Positions 1 through 5,936 of a DNA stretch of 5,952 nt are shown in pieces. This stretch comes from Pseudomonadota bacterium (GTDB taxonomy: Bacteria > Pseudomonadota > Gammaproteobacteria > SZUA-229): contig JADFWE010000104.1 of the NCBI GenBank assembly GCA_015222915.1, forward strand, positions 1 through 5,952. The letters run 5' to 3'. The stretch's first letter is position 1. The number at the start of each line of letters is the position of its first letter. A model generated the notes under the pieces. The model worked only from the letters and a program-made list of their open reading frames with translations. It was not told the origin of the DNA and made no database searches. A program made the position numbers and the translations under genes.

Positions 1-2
1 AC

Positions 3-74
3 TTTGTCGCTGTCCGTAAGGGCACCGATGTCGATCAGCCGCGAAACCTGGCGAAATCGGTGACTGTGGAATAA
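3..74 (+). CDS. 3' end of an unidentified upstream gene (partial)
   Basis: Reading frame 3 is open from the window edge and ends in TAA at 72-74. It gives 23 residues that begin FVAVRKGTD and end NLAKSVTVE. The mixed charged and hydrophobic composition reads like a real protein tail. The other two forward frames stop early (TAA at 17-19 in frame 2, TGA at 61-63 in frame 1). The minus strand also has an open frame across this short stretch, so the assignment is not certain. I do not recognise the protein, and 23 residues are too few to assign a family. It would lie upstream of the repeat element and the miaB promoter, so it probably belongs to a separate transcription unit. Confidence 0.45.
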   Translation, partial: FVAVRKGTDVDQPRNLAKSVTVE

Positions 75-115
75 GGCACTAGGCGGCCTCATTTTGGCTA
101 GAAGTGGATATCAGG

Positions 116-146
116 AAAAAACATTATCTCTCGCAGAGCCGCAAAG
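116..146 (+). repeat. Left arm of outer inverted repeat
   Basis: The arm runs from an A-rich block through ACATTA and TCTCTCGCAGAG to CGCAAAG at 140-146. Read against the reverse complement of 275-309 it matches TCTCTCGC, AGAG and CGCAAAG in order. It lacks one 8-nt unit that the right arm has between TCTCTCGC and AGAG. Confidence 0.65.
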
Positions 147-182
147 AACGCTAAGATAAAAATATTGTTTGTATGTGGCAGC

Positions 183-203
183 GTAGGTCGGGCACTGCCC
201 GAC
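183..203 (+). repeat. REP-type hairpin 1 with GTAG head
   Basis: A perfect palindrome lies at 187-203 (GTCGGGCA, central C, TGCCCGAC). It can form a 7-bp GC-rich stem with loop ACT. It is preceded directly by GTAG at 183-186. A GTAG-type tetranucleotide just 5' of a GC-rich palindrome is the known mark of REP sequences handled by REP-associated tyrosine transposases (RAYT, TnpA-REP). Confidence 0.65.
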
Positions 204-231
204 AGACTATAGCTAATAAGGATGCAATGAA

Positions 232-252
232 GGTGGGCAGTGCCCACCCTGT
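232..252 (-). repeat. REP-type hairpin 2, inverted, with degenerate head
   Basis: A perfect palindrome lies at 232-248 (GGTGGGCA, central G, TGCCCACC). On the minus strand it reads GGTGGGC, loop ACT, GCCCACC and is preceded by ACAG, a degraded form of a GTAG head. It is an inverted copy of hairpin 1. Two stem positions differ, each with the matching change on the other arm. Two REPs in opposite orientation 28 nt apart form a BIME-like doublet. Confidence 0.6.
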
Positions 253-274
253 AAAAACTAAAAGCTTTTCCTTT

Positions 275-309
275 GCGACCTCTGCGCCTTTGCGAGAGAA
301 ATGTGTTTT
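275..309 (-). repeat. Right arm of outer inverted repeat
   Basis: On the plus strand, short units of 8 to 9 nt follow each other: GCGAC, CTCTGCGC, CTTTGCGAGAGA. The reverse complement starts AAAACACATTTCTCTCGC and then alternates CGCAAAG-like and CGCAGAG-like units. It is the inverted partner of 116-146 and carries one more unit than that arm. Confidence 0.65.
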
Positions 310-392
310 GAAGTTTTTGACTTCCGCTTTGTGCCAGAGTCGACCCTTACACACCCTGAAACATGCTTGTTTTCTGATAGATATTACCCCCG

Positions 393-419
393 TTGGCAAG
401 GTATAATTGCCGGTATAAT
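393..419 (+). promoter_or_regulatory. Likely sigma-70 promoter of the miaB operon
   Basis: A perfect -10 box TATAAT lies at 414-419. The best -35 box is TTGGCA at 393-398 (5 of 6 to TTGACA), with a short 15-bp spacer. A second perfect TATAAT at 402-407 has no good -35 at a normal distance. Transcription from the downstream box would start near 426, leaving a 5' leader of only about 14 nt before the miaB ATG. The boxes are clear. Which one is used, and the exact start, are inferred. Confidence 0.6.
395..411. promoter_or_regulatory. Small palindrome across the promoter spacer (operator-like)
   Basis: GGCAA at 395-399 and TTGCC at 407-411 form a perfect 5-bp inverted repeat with a 7-bp spacer. 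It overlaps the end of the -35 box and the upstream TATAAT. The position fits a repressor site, but five base pairs are weak evidence and no regulator is encoded nearby. Confidence 0.25.
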
Positions 420-439
420 GATTACCACCCCTACAGCAC

Positions 440-1873
440 ATGTCAGTTAAACCTCCGGGCAGCCCATCAAGTGGCGCGTCAAACAGCCCTGCACGCAAAC
501 TCTATATAAAAACCTACGGTTGCCAGATGAATGAGTATGACTCGTCTCGCATATCGGATGTGCTGGGTGAGTCGCATGATCTGGAGCTGACCGATAATCC
601 TGAAGAAGCCGATGTGCTGCTGCTCAACACCTGTTCTATCCGTGAGAAAGCCCAGGAGAAAGTGTTCTCTCAGCTTGGCCGCTGGAAGAACTGGAAAAAT
701 GACAAACCGGATCTGGTGATCGGTGTCGGTGGTTGTGTTGCCAGTCAGGAAGGTGCCGAGATCCAGAAACGTGCACCTTATGTCGATGTGGTGTTCGGAC
801 CGCAGACCATCCATCGTTTACCAGAGATGATCTCCGGTGTCAGCGATACCCATAAAAAAGTCGTCGATATCAGTTTTCCCGAGATCGAAAAATTCGACTG
901 TATGCCGGAGCCGAAAGCCGACGGCCCCAGTGCTTTTGTCTCTATCATGGAAGGTTGCAGTAAGTACTGCAGCTTCTGCGTGGTGCCTTATACCCGCGGT
1001 GAAGAGGTCAGCAGGCCGTTTGATGATGTGCTTGCCGAGGTGGCGGGCCTGGCGGAGCAGGGTGTGCGTGAGGTCAATCTGCTGGGGCAGAACGTGAATG
1101 CCTACCGGGGTGCCATGCAGGGTGCGGACGGTGAAGAGATGTTTGCCGATCTGGCTTTGCTGATCAACTATGTCGCTGCCATCGACGGAATAGAGCGTAT
1201 CCGTTTTACTACATCGCACCCGATGGAGTTTAACGATGATCTGGTCGAGGTCTATGCACAGGTGCCGGAGCTGGTCAGCTTTCTGCATCTGCCGGTGCAG
1301 AGTGGTTCTGATAAGATACTGACATCGATGAAACGTGGCCATACTGCGGAGCAATACAAAGATATCATCCGCCGCCTGAAAATCGCCCGCCCGGATATCG
1401 CCATCTCCTCCGATTTTATTATCGGCTTTCCCGATGAGACCGATGAGGACTTTGCTGATACCATGCGACTGATAGAAACGATCGGTTTCGATCAGTCATT
1501 CAGTTTTATCTACAGTGCACGTCCGGGTACGCCAGCATCGACTCTACCGGATAACACCACTGACCTGATCAAAAAACACCGTCTGGCAATCCTGCAGGAT
1601 GTGATCACTTCGAACGCCAGAGCCTTCAGTGAACAGATGGTAGGTACGGTGCAGACGGTGCTGGTCGACAGCGTTTCCCGCAAGAGTGATCAACAGATAT
1701 CCGGGCGTACAGAAAATAACCGCGTGGTAAATTTTACCGGTGATCGGGATCTCATCGGTAAGTTTGTCGATGTGAAGATCACAGAAGCCTGGACAAATTC
1801 TCTGCAGGGTGAGCTGATAGGACTATCTGCTATCGATGATCCTTCGACGGTAGCATCGAGCGCTGCTGTATAG
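440..1873 (+). CDS. miaB: tRNA-2-methylthio-N6-dimethylallyladenosine synthase MiaB
   Basis: MiaB is a cytoplasmic radical-SAM methylthiotransferase that turns i6A at position 37 of tRNAs reading UNN codons into ms2i6A. At 477 residues it is close to the E. coli length (474). The N-terminal domain carries the three auxiliary-cluster cysteines at C28 (in [10 protein letters not shown]), C65 ([10 protein letters not shown]) and C99 (GGCVASQEG). The radical-SAM CxxxCxxC motif is C173, C177 and C180, followed by VVPYTRG. Family landmarks LLGQNVNAY (214-222) and HLPVQSGSD (283-291) are present. A C-terminal TRAM domain for RNA binding spans about 398-462. ATG 440 is the only possible start: an in-frame stop lies at 419-421, and no ATG, GTG or TTG occurs before the conserved core. 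No Shine-Dalgarno is visible. About 18 Ser/Pro/Gly-rich residues precede the core. It is the first gene of the operon, and the identity is firm. Confidence 0.98.
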   Translation: MSVKPPGSPSSGASNSPARKLYIKTYGCQMNEYDSSRISDVLGESHDLELTDNPEEADVLLLNTCSIREKAQEKVFSQLGRWKNWKNDKPDLVIGVGGCVASQEGAEIQKRAPYVDVVFGPQTIHRLPEMISGVSDTHKKVVDISFPEIEKFDCMPEPKADGPSAFVSIMEGCSKYCSFCVVPYTRGEEVSRPFDDVLAEVAGLAEQGVREVNLLGQNVNAYRGAMQGADGEEMFADLALLINYVAAIDGIERIRFTTSHPMEFNDDLVEVYAQVPELVSFLHLPVQSGSDKILTSMKRGHTAEQYKDIIRRLKIARPDIAISSDFIIGFPDETDEDFADTMRLIETIGFDQSFSFIYSARPGTPASTLPDNTTDLIKKHRLAILQDVITSNARAFSEQMVGTVQTVLVDSVSRKSDQQISGRTENNRVVNFTGDRDLIGKFVDVKITEAWTNSLQGELIGLSAIDDPSTVASSAAV

Positions 1874-1906
1874 ATCATGTCAGTGTTATCTTTACAGGGA
1901 CTATCC

Positions 1907-1945
1907 ATGACAGAGCTAAACTTGTCCGTTCTTTCCGGGTCATAA
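1907..1945 (+). other. Possible 12-codon leader ORF ahead of ybeZ
   Basis: In the 78-bp gap after miaB, AGGGA at 1896-1900 lies 6 nt before ATG 1907. That frame reads MTELNLSVLSGS and stops at TAA 1943-1945, 6 nt before the ybeZ ATG and in the same frame. A longer version could start at ATG 1877, just 3 nt after the miaB stop, but has no ribosome-binding site. The ybeZ ATG itself has only a weak GGG 12 nt upstream. Translation of the short frame followed by re-initiation at ybeZ is therefore possible. This is inference from signal strength, and such short frames also arise by chance. Confidence 0.3.
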
Positions 1946-1951
1946 ACCTTA

Positions 1952-2950
1952 ATGCATCATTCAGAAAAACAGGCATTCAAAGTCAGCAATACTATCCAGT
2001 TCGAACTGACGCCGGTAGACAATCAGCGTCTGCAAAATCTGTGCGGACCGTATAACAAACACATTCAGCAGCTGGAAGACTACTACGATGTCAAGATCAA
2101 CTGCCGCAGTAATCAGTTTGAGGTCAGCGGTGACGGCCGGCGTCTGAAAACAGTGAAGAGCGCGATACAGACACTCTACAATGTGGCGGGTAACGAATCA
2201 TTATCGCCGGCCACGGTGCAGCTGTATCTGAACGATGATTTCGAAAATGAGATGAACAGCTTTTCTAGCGATGAAGAAGGCGATGACACTACCCGGCATG
2301 TGAAAAACCGTCGAGGAAAAATCACCGGTCGCGGTCAGAGCCAGCAGCAGTATCTCGAACAGATACAAACCCATGATCTGACCATCGGTGTCGGCCCTGC
2401 CGGTACCGGTAAAACCTATCTCGCGGTTTCCAGCGCAGTCGACGCCCTGGAAAATGATCTGGTCGACCGGCTCATACTCGTGCGTCCGGCGGTGGAGGCG
2501 GGAGAGCGCCTGGGTTTTCTGCCGGGAGATCTGTCACAGAAGATCGACCCTTATCTGCGGCCGATGTACGATGCGCTGTTCGAAATGCTGGGGCAGCAGA
2601 AAGTGGCCAAATATATCGAGCGCAATATCATCGAGATCGCACCGCTGGCGTATATGCGCGGGCGTACACTGAGTGATGCCTTTATCATTCTCGATGAAGC
2701 GCAGAATACCACCATCGATCAGATGAAGATGTTCCTCACGCGCATCGGGTTCGGATCTAAAGCGGTGGTCACCGGCGATATCTCACAGGTAGATCTGCCG
2801 CGTGAGAAGACATCCGGCCTGCGCCACGCCTTGAAGATATTGTCGGATATCGATGATGTCGGTGTGACCCGTTTCCAGAAAGGTGATATCGTCAGACATC
2901 CACTGGTGAAAAAAATCGTTCATGCTTATGAACTGGATGAGTCTGATTAA
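1952..2950 (+). CDS. ybeZ: PhoH-like ATPase YbeZ
   Basis: YbeZ is a cytoplasmic PhoH-family P-loop ATPase and putative RNA helicase that works with the YbeY nuclease encoded next. The 332-residue length is usual. The N-terminal part (about 15-85) holds a KH-like RNA-binding segment containing LCGPYNKHIQQLE. An acidic, poorly conserved linker at about 94-113 follows. The ATPase domain has Walker A GPAGTGKT at 148-155, the family stretches RPAVEAGERLGFLPGDLSQK (178-197) and PYLRPMYDALFEMLG (200-214), Walker B FIILDEAQN at 244-252, and a sensor-like VVTGDISQ at 272-279. ATG 1952 is the only start close to the conserved core, since TAA lies in frame at 1943-1945, but its ribosome-binding site is weak. 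The protein ends soon after the RHPLVKKIVHAYE segment and lacks the long charged tail of the E. coli protein. It is also annotated as phoL. The identity is firm; the helicase activity is family knowledge. Confidence 0.97.
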   Translation: MHHSEKQAFKVSNTIQFELTPVDNQRLQNLCGPYNKHIQQLEDYYDVKINCRSNQFEVSGDGRRLKTVKSAIQTLYNVAGNESLSPATVQLYLNDDFENEMNSFSSDEEGDDTTRHVKNRRGKITGRGQSQQQYLEQIQTHDLTIGVGPAGTGKTYLAVSSAVDALENDLVDRLILVRPAVEAGERLGFLPGDLSQKIDPYLRPMYDALFEMLGQQKVAKYIERNIIEIAPLAYMRGRTLSDAFIILDEAQNTTIDQMKMFLTRIGFGSKAVVTGDISQVDLPREKTSGLRHALKILSDIDDVGVTRFQKGDIVRHPLVKKIVHAYELDESD

Positions 2951-2952
2951 TC

Positions 2953-3438
2953 ATGGCTGTTAGCGTTGAAATTTCGATCTCGGATAGTATCGAGTCCGGC
3001 GAGGATGATGTCCCCGAGCCGGGACTGTTGCAGCAGTGGGCTGCTGCGGCCTACCTCGGTGAAGCTTCGGCCATCGTCAGCATACGGGTAAGCTCATCAG
3101 CTGAAATCCAGCAGCTCAATAAAGACTATCGCCATAAAGACAAACTGACCAACGTTCTGTCTTTTCCCATGCAATTGCCGGAAGACCTCGAGATCGACCT
3201 GTCCGATGACATCCTGGGTGATATCGCCTTATGCGCCAGCGTCATCAATGATGAGGCGGTGCAGCAATCTAAATCTAAAGAAGCACACTGGGCACATATG
3301 GTGGTCCACGGCATGCTGCACCTGCAGGGTTATGATCATATCAGTGAAGCTGATGCGGCGGAGATGGAACAGCTGGAAATCGATATCCTCGAGCAGTTGG
3401 ATTTTCCTGATCCTTATCGTGTGACCGAAACGGCATGA
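2953..3438 (+). CDS. ybeY: Endoribonuclease YbeY (rRNA maturation factor)
   Basis: YbeY is a single-strand-specific metallo-endoribonuclease needed for 16S rRNA 3'-end maturation and 70S ribosome quality control. The protein has 161 residues, a typical length. The zinc-binding H3xH5xH motif is complete in HGMLHLQGYDH, with H119, H123 and H129. The other family block, YRHKDKLTNVLSFP (59-72), contains the conserved arginine R60. Most relatives I know have proline where L65 stands in KDKLTN. EAHWAHMVVHG (110-120) and the C-terminal AEMEQLEIDIL segment match the E. coli protein closely. The start lies 2 nt after the ybeZ stop, with GGATGAG about 11 nt upstream inside ybeZ. This points to coupled translation of two partner proteins. 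Confidence 0.97.
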   Translation: MAVSVEISISDSIESGEDDVPEPGLLQQWAAAAYLGEASAIVSIRVSSSAEIQQLNKDYRHKDKLTNVLSFPMQLPEDLEIDLSDDILGDIALCASVINDEAVQQSKSKEAHWAHMVVHGMLHLQGYDHISEADAAEMEQLEIDILEQLDFPDPYRVTETA

Positions 3439-3449
3439 GCCAAATAACA

Positions 3450-3464
3450 GGATCGGAAGGATCC
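3450..3464 (+). promoter_or_regulatory. Ribosome-binding site of ybeX within a small hairpin
   Basis: GGATC (3450-3454) and GATCC (3460-3464) can pair as a 5-bp stem whose 5-nt loop is GGAAG. The best Shine-Dalgarno match, GGAAGG (3455-3460), falls in that loop, 11 nt before ATG 3472. A second weaker option is GGAT at 3465-3468. The hairpin is short and its effect is unknown. Confidence 0.35.
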
Positions 3465-3471
3465 GGATACT

Positions 3472-4395
3472 ATGAATCAAATGAACAAAGATAAAAAAGC
3501 CAGCTGGTTTCCGACGCTGAAGAGCAGGTTTAAAAAACCGAAAGAAGACAAGACGCAGCTGCTGAAACACCTTCGCGATGCGCAGAAAAAAGGCATCATC
3601 AATCTCGATGCCTTGATGATGATCGAAGGCGTGTTCCAGGTCTCCGAGATGCAGGTGCGCGATATCATGGTGCCGCGCTCTCACCTGGTCGTGGTGCAGG
3701 AGAACATGAGTGTGGAGGAGATGTTGACGATCGTGGCTAACTCCGGACATTCGCGTTTCCCCGTCGTCGATGAGAGTATCGACCAGGTGGTCGGCATCCT
3801 GCTGGCAAAAGATCTGACGCATTATCACGATAAAGAAAGCCGTAAAAACTTTGAACTAAAAGATATCCTGCGCTCGGTGGTTTTCGTGCCGGAGAGTAAA
3901 CGACTTAACGTATTGTTAAAAGATTTTCGCGAGAGCCGCAACCACATGGCGATGGTGATCGATGAATACAGTGGTGTCGCCGGCCTGGTCACTATCGAAG
4001 ATGTGCTGGAACAGATCGTCGGTGAGATCGATGACGAGCATGATGCGGCAGATGTGATCAATATCCGGCGTAGCGGTCTGCAGCGATACAGCGTCCGCGG
4101 ATTGACGCCACTGGATGAGTTCAACCAGTATTTTGATTCGAAACTGACACACGATAAATTTGAGACCATCGCCGGTCTGGTGATACATGAGCTTGGACAT
4201 ATGCCTGAGCGCAGTGAAGAGGTTACCATCGGTGATTTTCATTTCAAGATCGTCAGCGCTAACTCCAGGCGTATCAACAGTATGCAGGTGAGCCTGTTAT
4301 CAGATGATGAGAGCCTGCCAGTTATCGAGGATGAATCTGGTCATGTTGATGCAAACAAAGAAGGGCGTGCTCATACAGCTGATGATGAAAAATGA
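3472..4395 (+). CDS. ybeX: CBS-domain CorC/YbeX family protein
   Basis: YbeX (CorC) is linked to Mg/Co homeostasis and, in E. coli, to ribosome function. Its biochemical activity is not settled. The protein has 307 residues and no membrane segment, so it is the soluble form of the CorC/HlyC family. A basic, lysine-rich N-terminus (1-40) precedes the first CBS domain (about 60-122), which opens with VRDIMVPRSHL. The second CBS domain (about 130-190) contains DEYSGVAGLVTIEDVLEQIV (164-183), which probably helps bind an adenine nucleotide. A transporter-associated CorC_HlyC domain spans about 202-276, and the tail (278-307) is acidic. ATG 3472 is used here; ATG 3481, three codons on, is an alternative. 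It lies 33 bp after ybeY, and its TGA overlaps the lnt start by 4 bp. The family call is firm; cation efflux as such is not proven by the sequence. Confidence 0.96.
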   Translation: MNQMNKDKKASWFPTLKSRFKKPKEDKTQLLKHLRDAQKKGIINLDALMMIEGVFQVSEMQVRDIMVPRSHLVVVQENMSVEEMLTIVANSGHSRFPVVDESIDQVVGILLAKDLTHYHDKESRKNFELKDILRSVVFVPESKRLNVLLKDFRESRNHMAMVIDEYSGVAGLVTIEDVLEQIVGEIDDEHDAADVINIRRSGLQRYSVRGLTPLDEFNQYFDSKLTHDKFETIAGLVIHELGHMPERSEEVTIGDFHFKIVSANSRRINSMQVSLLSDDESLPVIEDESGHVDANKEGRAHTADDEK

Positions 4396-5936
4396 AAAAT
4401 ATTTTTCACAGATCTCAGCTGCCTGGTTGGCCGTTATATAGTTTAATTGCCGGCGGGTTAACAACCCTGGCTTTTGCCCCGTTTGATCTGAACTGGCTGG
4501 TGTTCTTTACGCTGGCAACGGTGTTTTATATCTGGAGCCGGTCAACGGCAAGACAGGCAGCGGTGAATGCCTGGTTCTTCGGCCTGGGGCTGCAGGGTGC
4601 AGGTGTCAGCTGGATCTATTACAGCCTTCATGTCCATGGCAGTGCGCCGGCATTTTTTGCCGGCTTGATGATCTTTCTGCTGTGCGCCTATCTGAGTATC
4701 TATACTGCACTGGCAGCCTATGTCGTCAACAGGTACCTGACGGAGAACCGCACGCTGCGGCTGCTGGTCTTTTATCCTGCCAGCTGGGTAGTGTTCGAGT
4801 GGCTGCAGGGTTATGTCATGACCGGTTTTGCCTGGATGCAGTTGGGCTATAGCCAGATCGATCTTCCGCTGTCCGGTTTTGCACCGGTGTTCGGCAATCA
4901 TGCCGTAGGCGGTCTGGTCGCCATATCTGCGGGTGCTATGGCCCTGTTGCTTTCGCAGATCTATAACATGTTTAAAGGCAGCAGGCCAAAAAGCCATCAA
5001 TCAGGGCGGCACTCTAAATATATCGTTATCGTGATAACACCCGTGGTGTTGATATGGCTGGGCGGCAGTCTTTTGAAGACTGTCAGCTGGACACAGGAAT
5101 CTGGTGACGCTATTAAGGTCAGTATCATACAGGGCAATATCGCGCAGAAAGACAAGTGGAAGTCATACATGAAGAAGCCGACCATGGACCGGTACCTCAA
5201 GCTTTCGCTGGCACAGAAAGATGTCGATCTGATCGTTTGGCCGGAGACGGCGGTGCCGGATTACTGGTATCGGGTAACGCCTTATATCGAAAACCTTCGT
5301 CGTGAGATGGCTGTATCCGGTACCGATTTACTGCTGGGTATCTTTGTCAAAAATGATGAGCTGCGTCTATTGAACAGCGTGGTGAATATCAACGGCGGGG
5401 TCTACAAAAAAAGGCACCTGGTGCCTCTGGGTGAATATATACCGCTGCGCTTCCTTATCGAGTTTTTTAATAAATTCGTCAAGATACCGATGTCCGATAT
5501 CGCGTCTGGTGATGACGGGCAGCCGCTGTTGACCGGCGCAGGCGTACCGCTAGGAGTCTCTATCTGTTTCGAAGAAGCCTTTGCCCGCGATGTGATCAAG
5601 GATTTGCCGGAAGCCAGGATACTGGTCAATGTCAGCAATGATGCCTGGTTTGAAGATTCACACGAACCGCATCAGCATCATGCCATCGCCAGGATGCGAG
5701 CTCTGGAAACCGGGCGCTACATGATTCGTTCGACCAATACCGGCATTACCTCGTTTATCGGTCCACATGGTGAAGTGATAAAACAGCTGCCGCAGTTTGA
5801 AGTCGGTGTGTTAACAGCAGAAGTGCAGCCGTTAAGCGGTGCGACACCCTTCGTGCGCTGGGGAGACGGCCTGATTGTGGGATTGTGCAGTTTGATACTT
5901 CTGGGTTTTGGATTCAGGGCTTCCAGGGATCAATAA
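4392..5936 (+). CDS. lnt: Apolipoprotein N-acyltransferase Lnt
   Basis: Lnt is the inner-membrane enzyme that adds the third acyl chain, from a phospholipid, to the N-terminal cysteine of lipoproteins, which readies them for Lol sorting. The 514-residue length matches E. coli (512). The N-terminal half is a hydrophobic multi-pass region with segments near 14-30, 32-49, 56-77, 85-112, 122-140, 163-192 and 209-228. A nitrilase-like periplasmic domain (about 240-480) follows, then a last membrane helix at about 489-507. The expected Glu-Lys-Cys triad is visible as E285 (WPETAVPD), K340 (in YKKRHLVPLGEYIP) and C392 (SICFEEAF). NVSNDAWF (413-420) and RSTNTGITSFI (446-456) are further family blocks. 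The start is set by the ATGA overlap with ybeX, which implies coupled translation. No terminator is visible in the 16 bp left after the stop. Confidence 0.98.
   Translation: MKNIFHRSQLPGWPLYSLIAGGLTTLAFAPFDLNWLVFFTLATVFYIWSRSTARQAAVNAWFFGLGLQGAGVSWIYYSLHVHGSAPAFFAGLMIFLLCAYLSIYTALAAYVVNRYLTENRTLRLLVFYPASWVVFEWLQGYVMTGFAWMQLGYSQIDLPLSGFAPVFGNHAVGGLVAISAGAMALLLSQIYNMFKGSRPKSHQSGRHSKYIVIVITPVVLIWLGGSLLKTVSWTQESGDAIKVSIIQGNIAQKDKWKSYMKKPTMDRYLKLSLAQKDVDLIVWPETAVPDYWYRVTPYIENLRREMAVSGTDLLLGIFVKNDELRLLNSVVNINGGVYKKRHLVPLGEYIPLRFLIEFFNKFVKIPMSDIASGDDGQPLLTGAGVPLGVSICFEEAFARDVIKDLPEARILVNVSNDAWFEDSHEPHQHHAIARMRALETGRYMIRSTNTGITSFIGPHGEVIKQLPQFEVGVLTAEVQPLSGATPFVRWGDGLIVGLCSLILLGFGFRASRDQ

Larger units (their letters stand above)
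116..309. repeat. Composite palindromic intergenic element (MITE-like, enclosing a REP doublet)
   Basis: The outer arms are inverted copies. The left arm has AAAACAT, then TCTCTCGC at 127-134. The reverse complement of the right arm has AAAACACAT, then TCTCTCGC at 292-299. Inside them lie two inverted hairpins at 187-203 and 232-248. The outer TCTCTCGC blocks are centred near 213 and the inner hairpins near 217, so the structure is almost concentric. No transposase is encoded, and I see no clear target-site duplication at the edges. Non-autonomous elements with this layout depend on a transposase elsewhere in the genome. Whether this is one element or a REP doublet inserted into an older inverted repeat cannot be decided from one copy. 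Confidence 0.65.
75..439. other. Intergenic region upstream of miaB
   Basis: This 365-bp stretch has no credible gene. A 77-codon frame at 173-406 and a 115-codon minus-strand frame at 151-498 run straight through the repeat arms and hairpins and have no family-like features, so I treat them as chance. The content is a short unassigned stretch (75-115), a composite palindromic repeat (about 116-309), a low-information stretch with two weak 5-bp hairpins (310-324 and 359-372), and a promoter region (about 393-426). No intrinsic terminator with a U tract is visible after the stop at 74. Confidence 0.7.

Noticed and set aside
187..248. The two GC-rich hairpins as an intrinsic terminator of the upstream gene
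   Set aside because: Neither is followed by a U-rich run, and the paired inverted layout with a GTAG head fits REP elements better. An effect on transcript ends is possible but not shown.
116..309. A CRISPR array or tRNA-like structure in the repeat region
   Set aside because: There are no direct repeats with regular unique spacers, and no cloverleaf or T-loop sequence. The repeats are inverted.
310..372. Small inverted repeats GAAGT/ACTTC (310-324) and AAACA/TGTTT (359-372)
   Set aside because: Each has only five A/T-rich pairs, a level expected by chance in such a stretch.
173..406. A 77-codon plus-strand frame inside the intergenic region
   Set aside because: It runs through both REP hairpins and the right repeat arm. 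Residues such as SFSFATSAPLREK are simply the translated CGCAAAG repeat, so it is most likely chance.
151..498. A 115-codon minus-strand frame across the intergenic region and the start of miaB
   Set aside because: It overlaps the repeat arms, both hairpins and the miaB 5' end. Its composition is cysteine-rich and irregular, and it has no recognisable domain.
818..1354. Long minus-strand frames inside miaB and, similarly, within ybeX and lnt
   Set aside because: They lie fully antisense to genes with clear conserved motifs, and their translations resemble no known protein. They are shadows of the codon bias on the coding strand.
866..5503. Unusually many GATATC sites (about a dozen in the operon)
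   Set aside because: Nearly all are in-frame GAT ATC codon pairs for Asp-Ile. Preferred codon use explains the excess without invoking a regulatory or restriction-linked signal.
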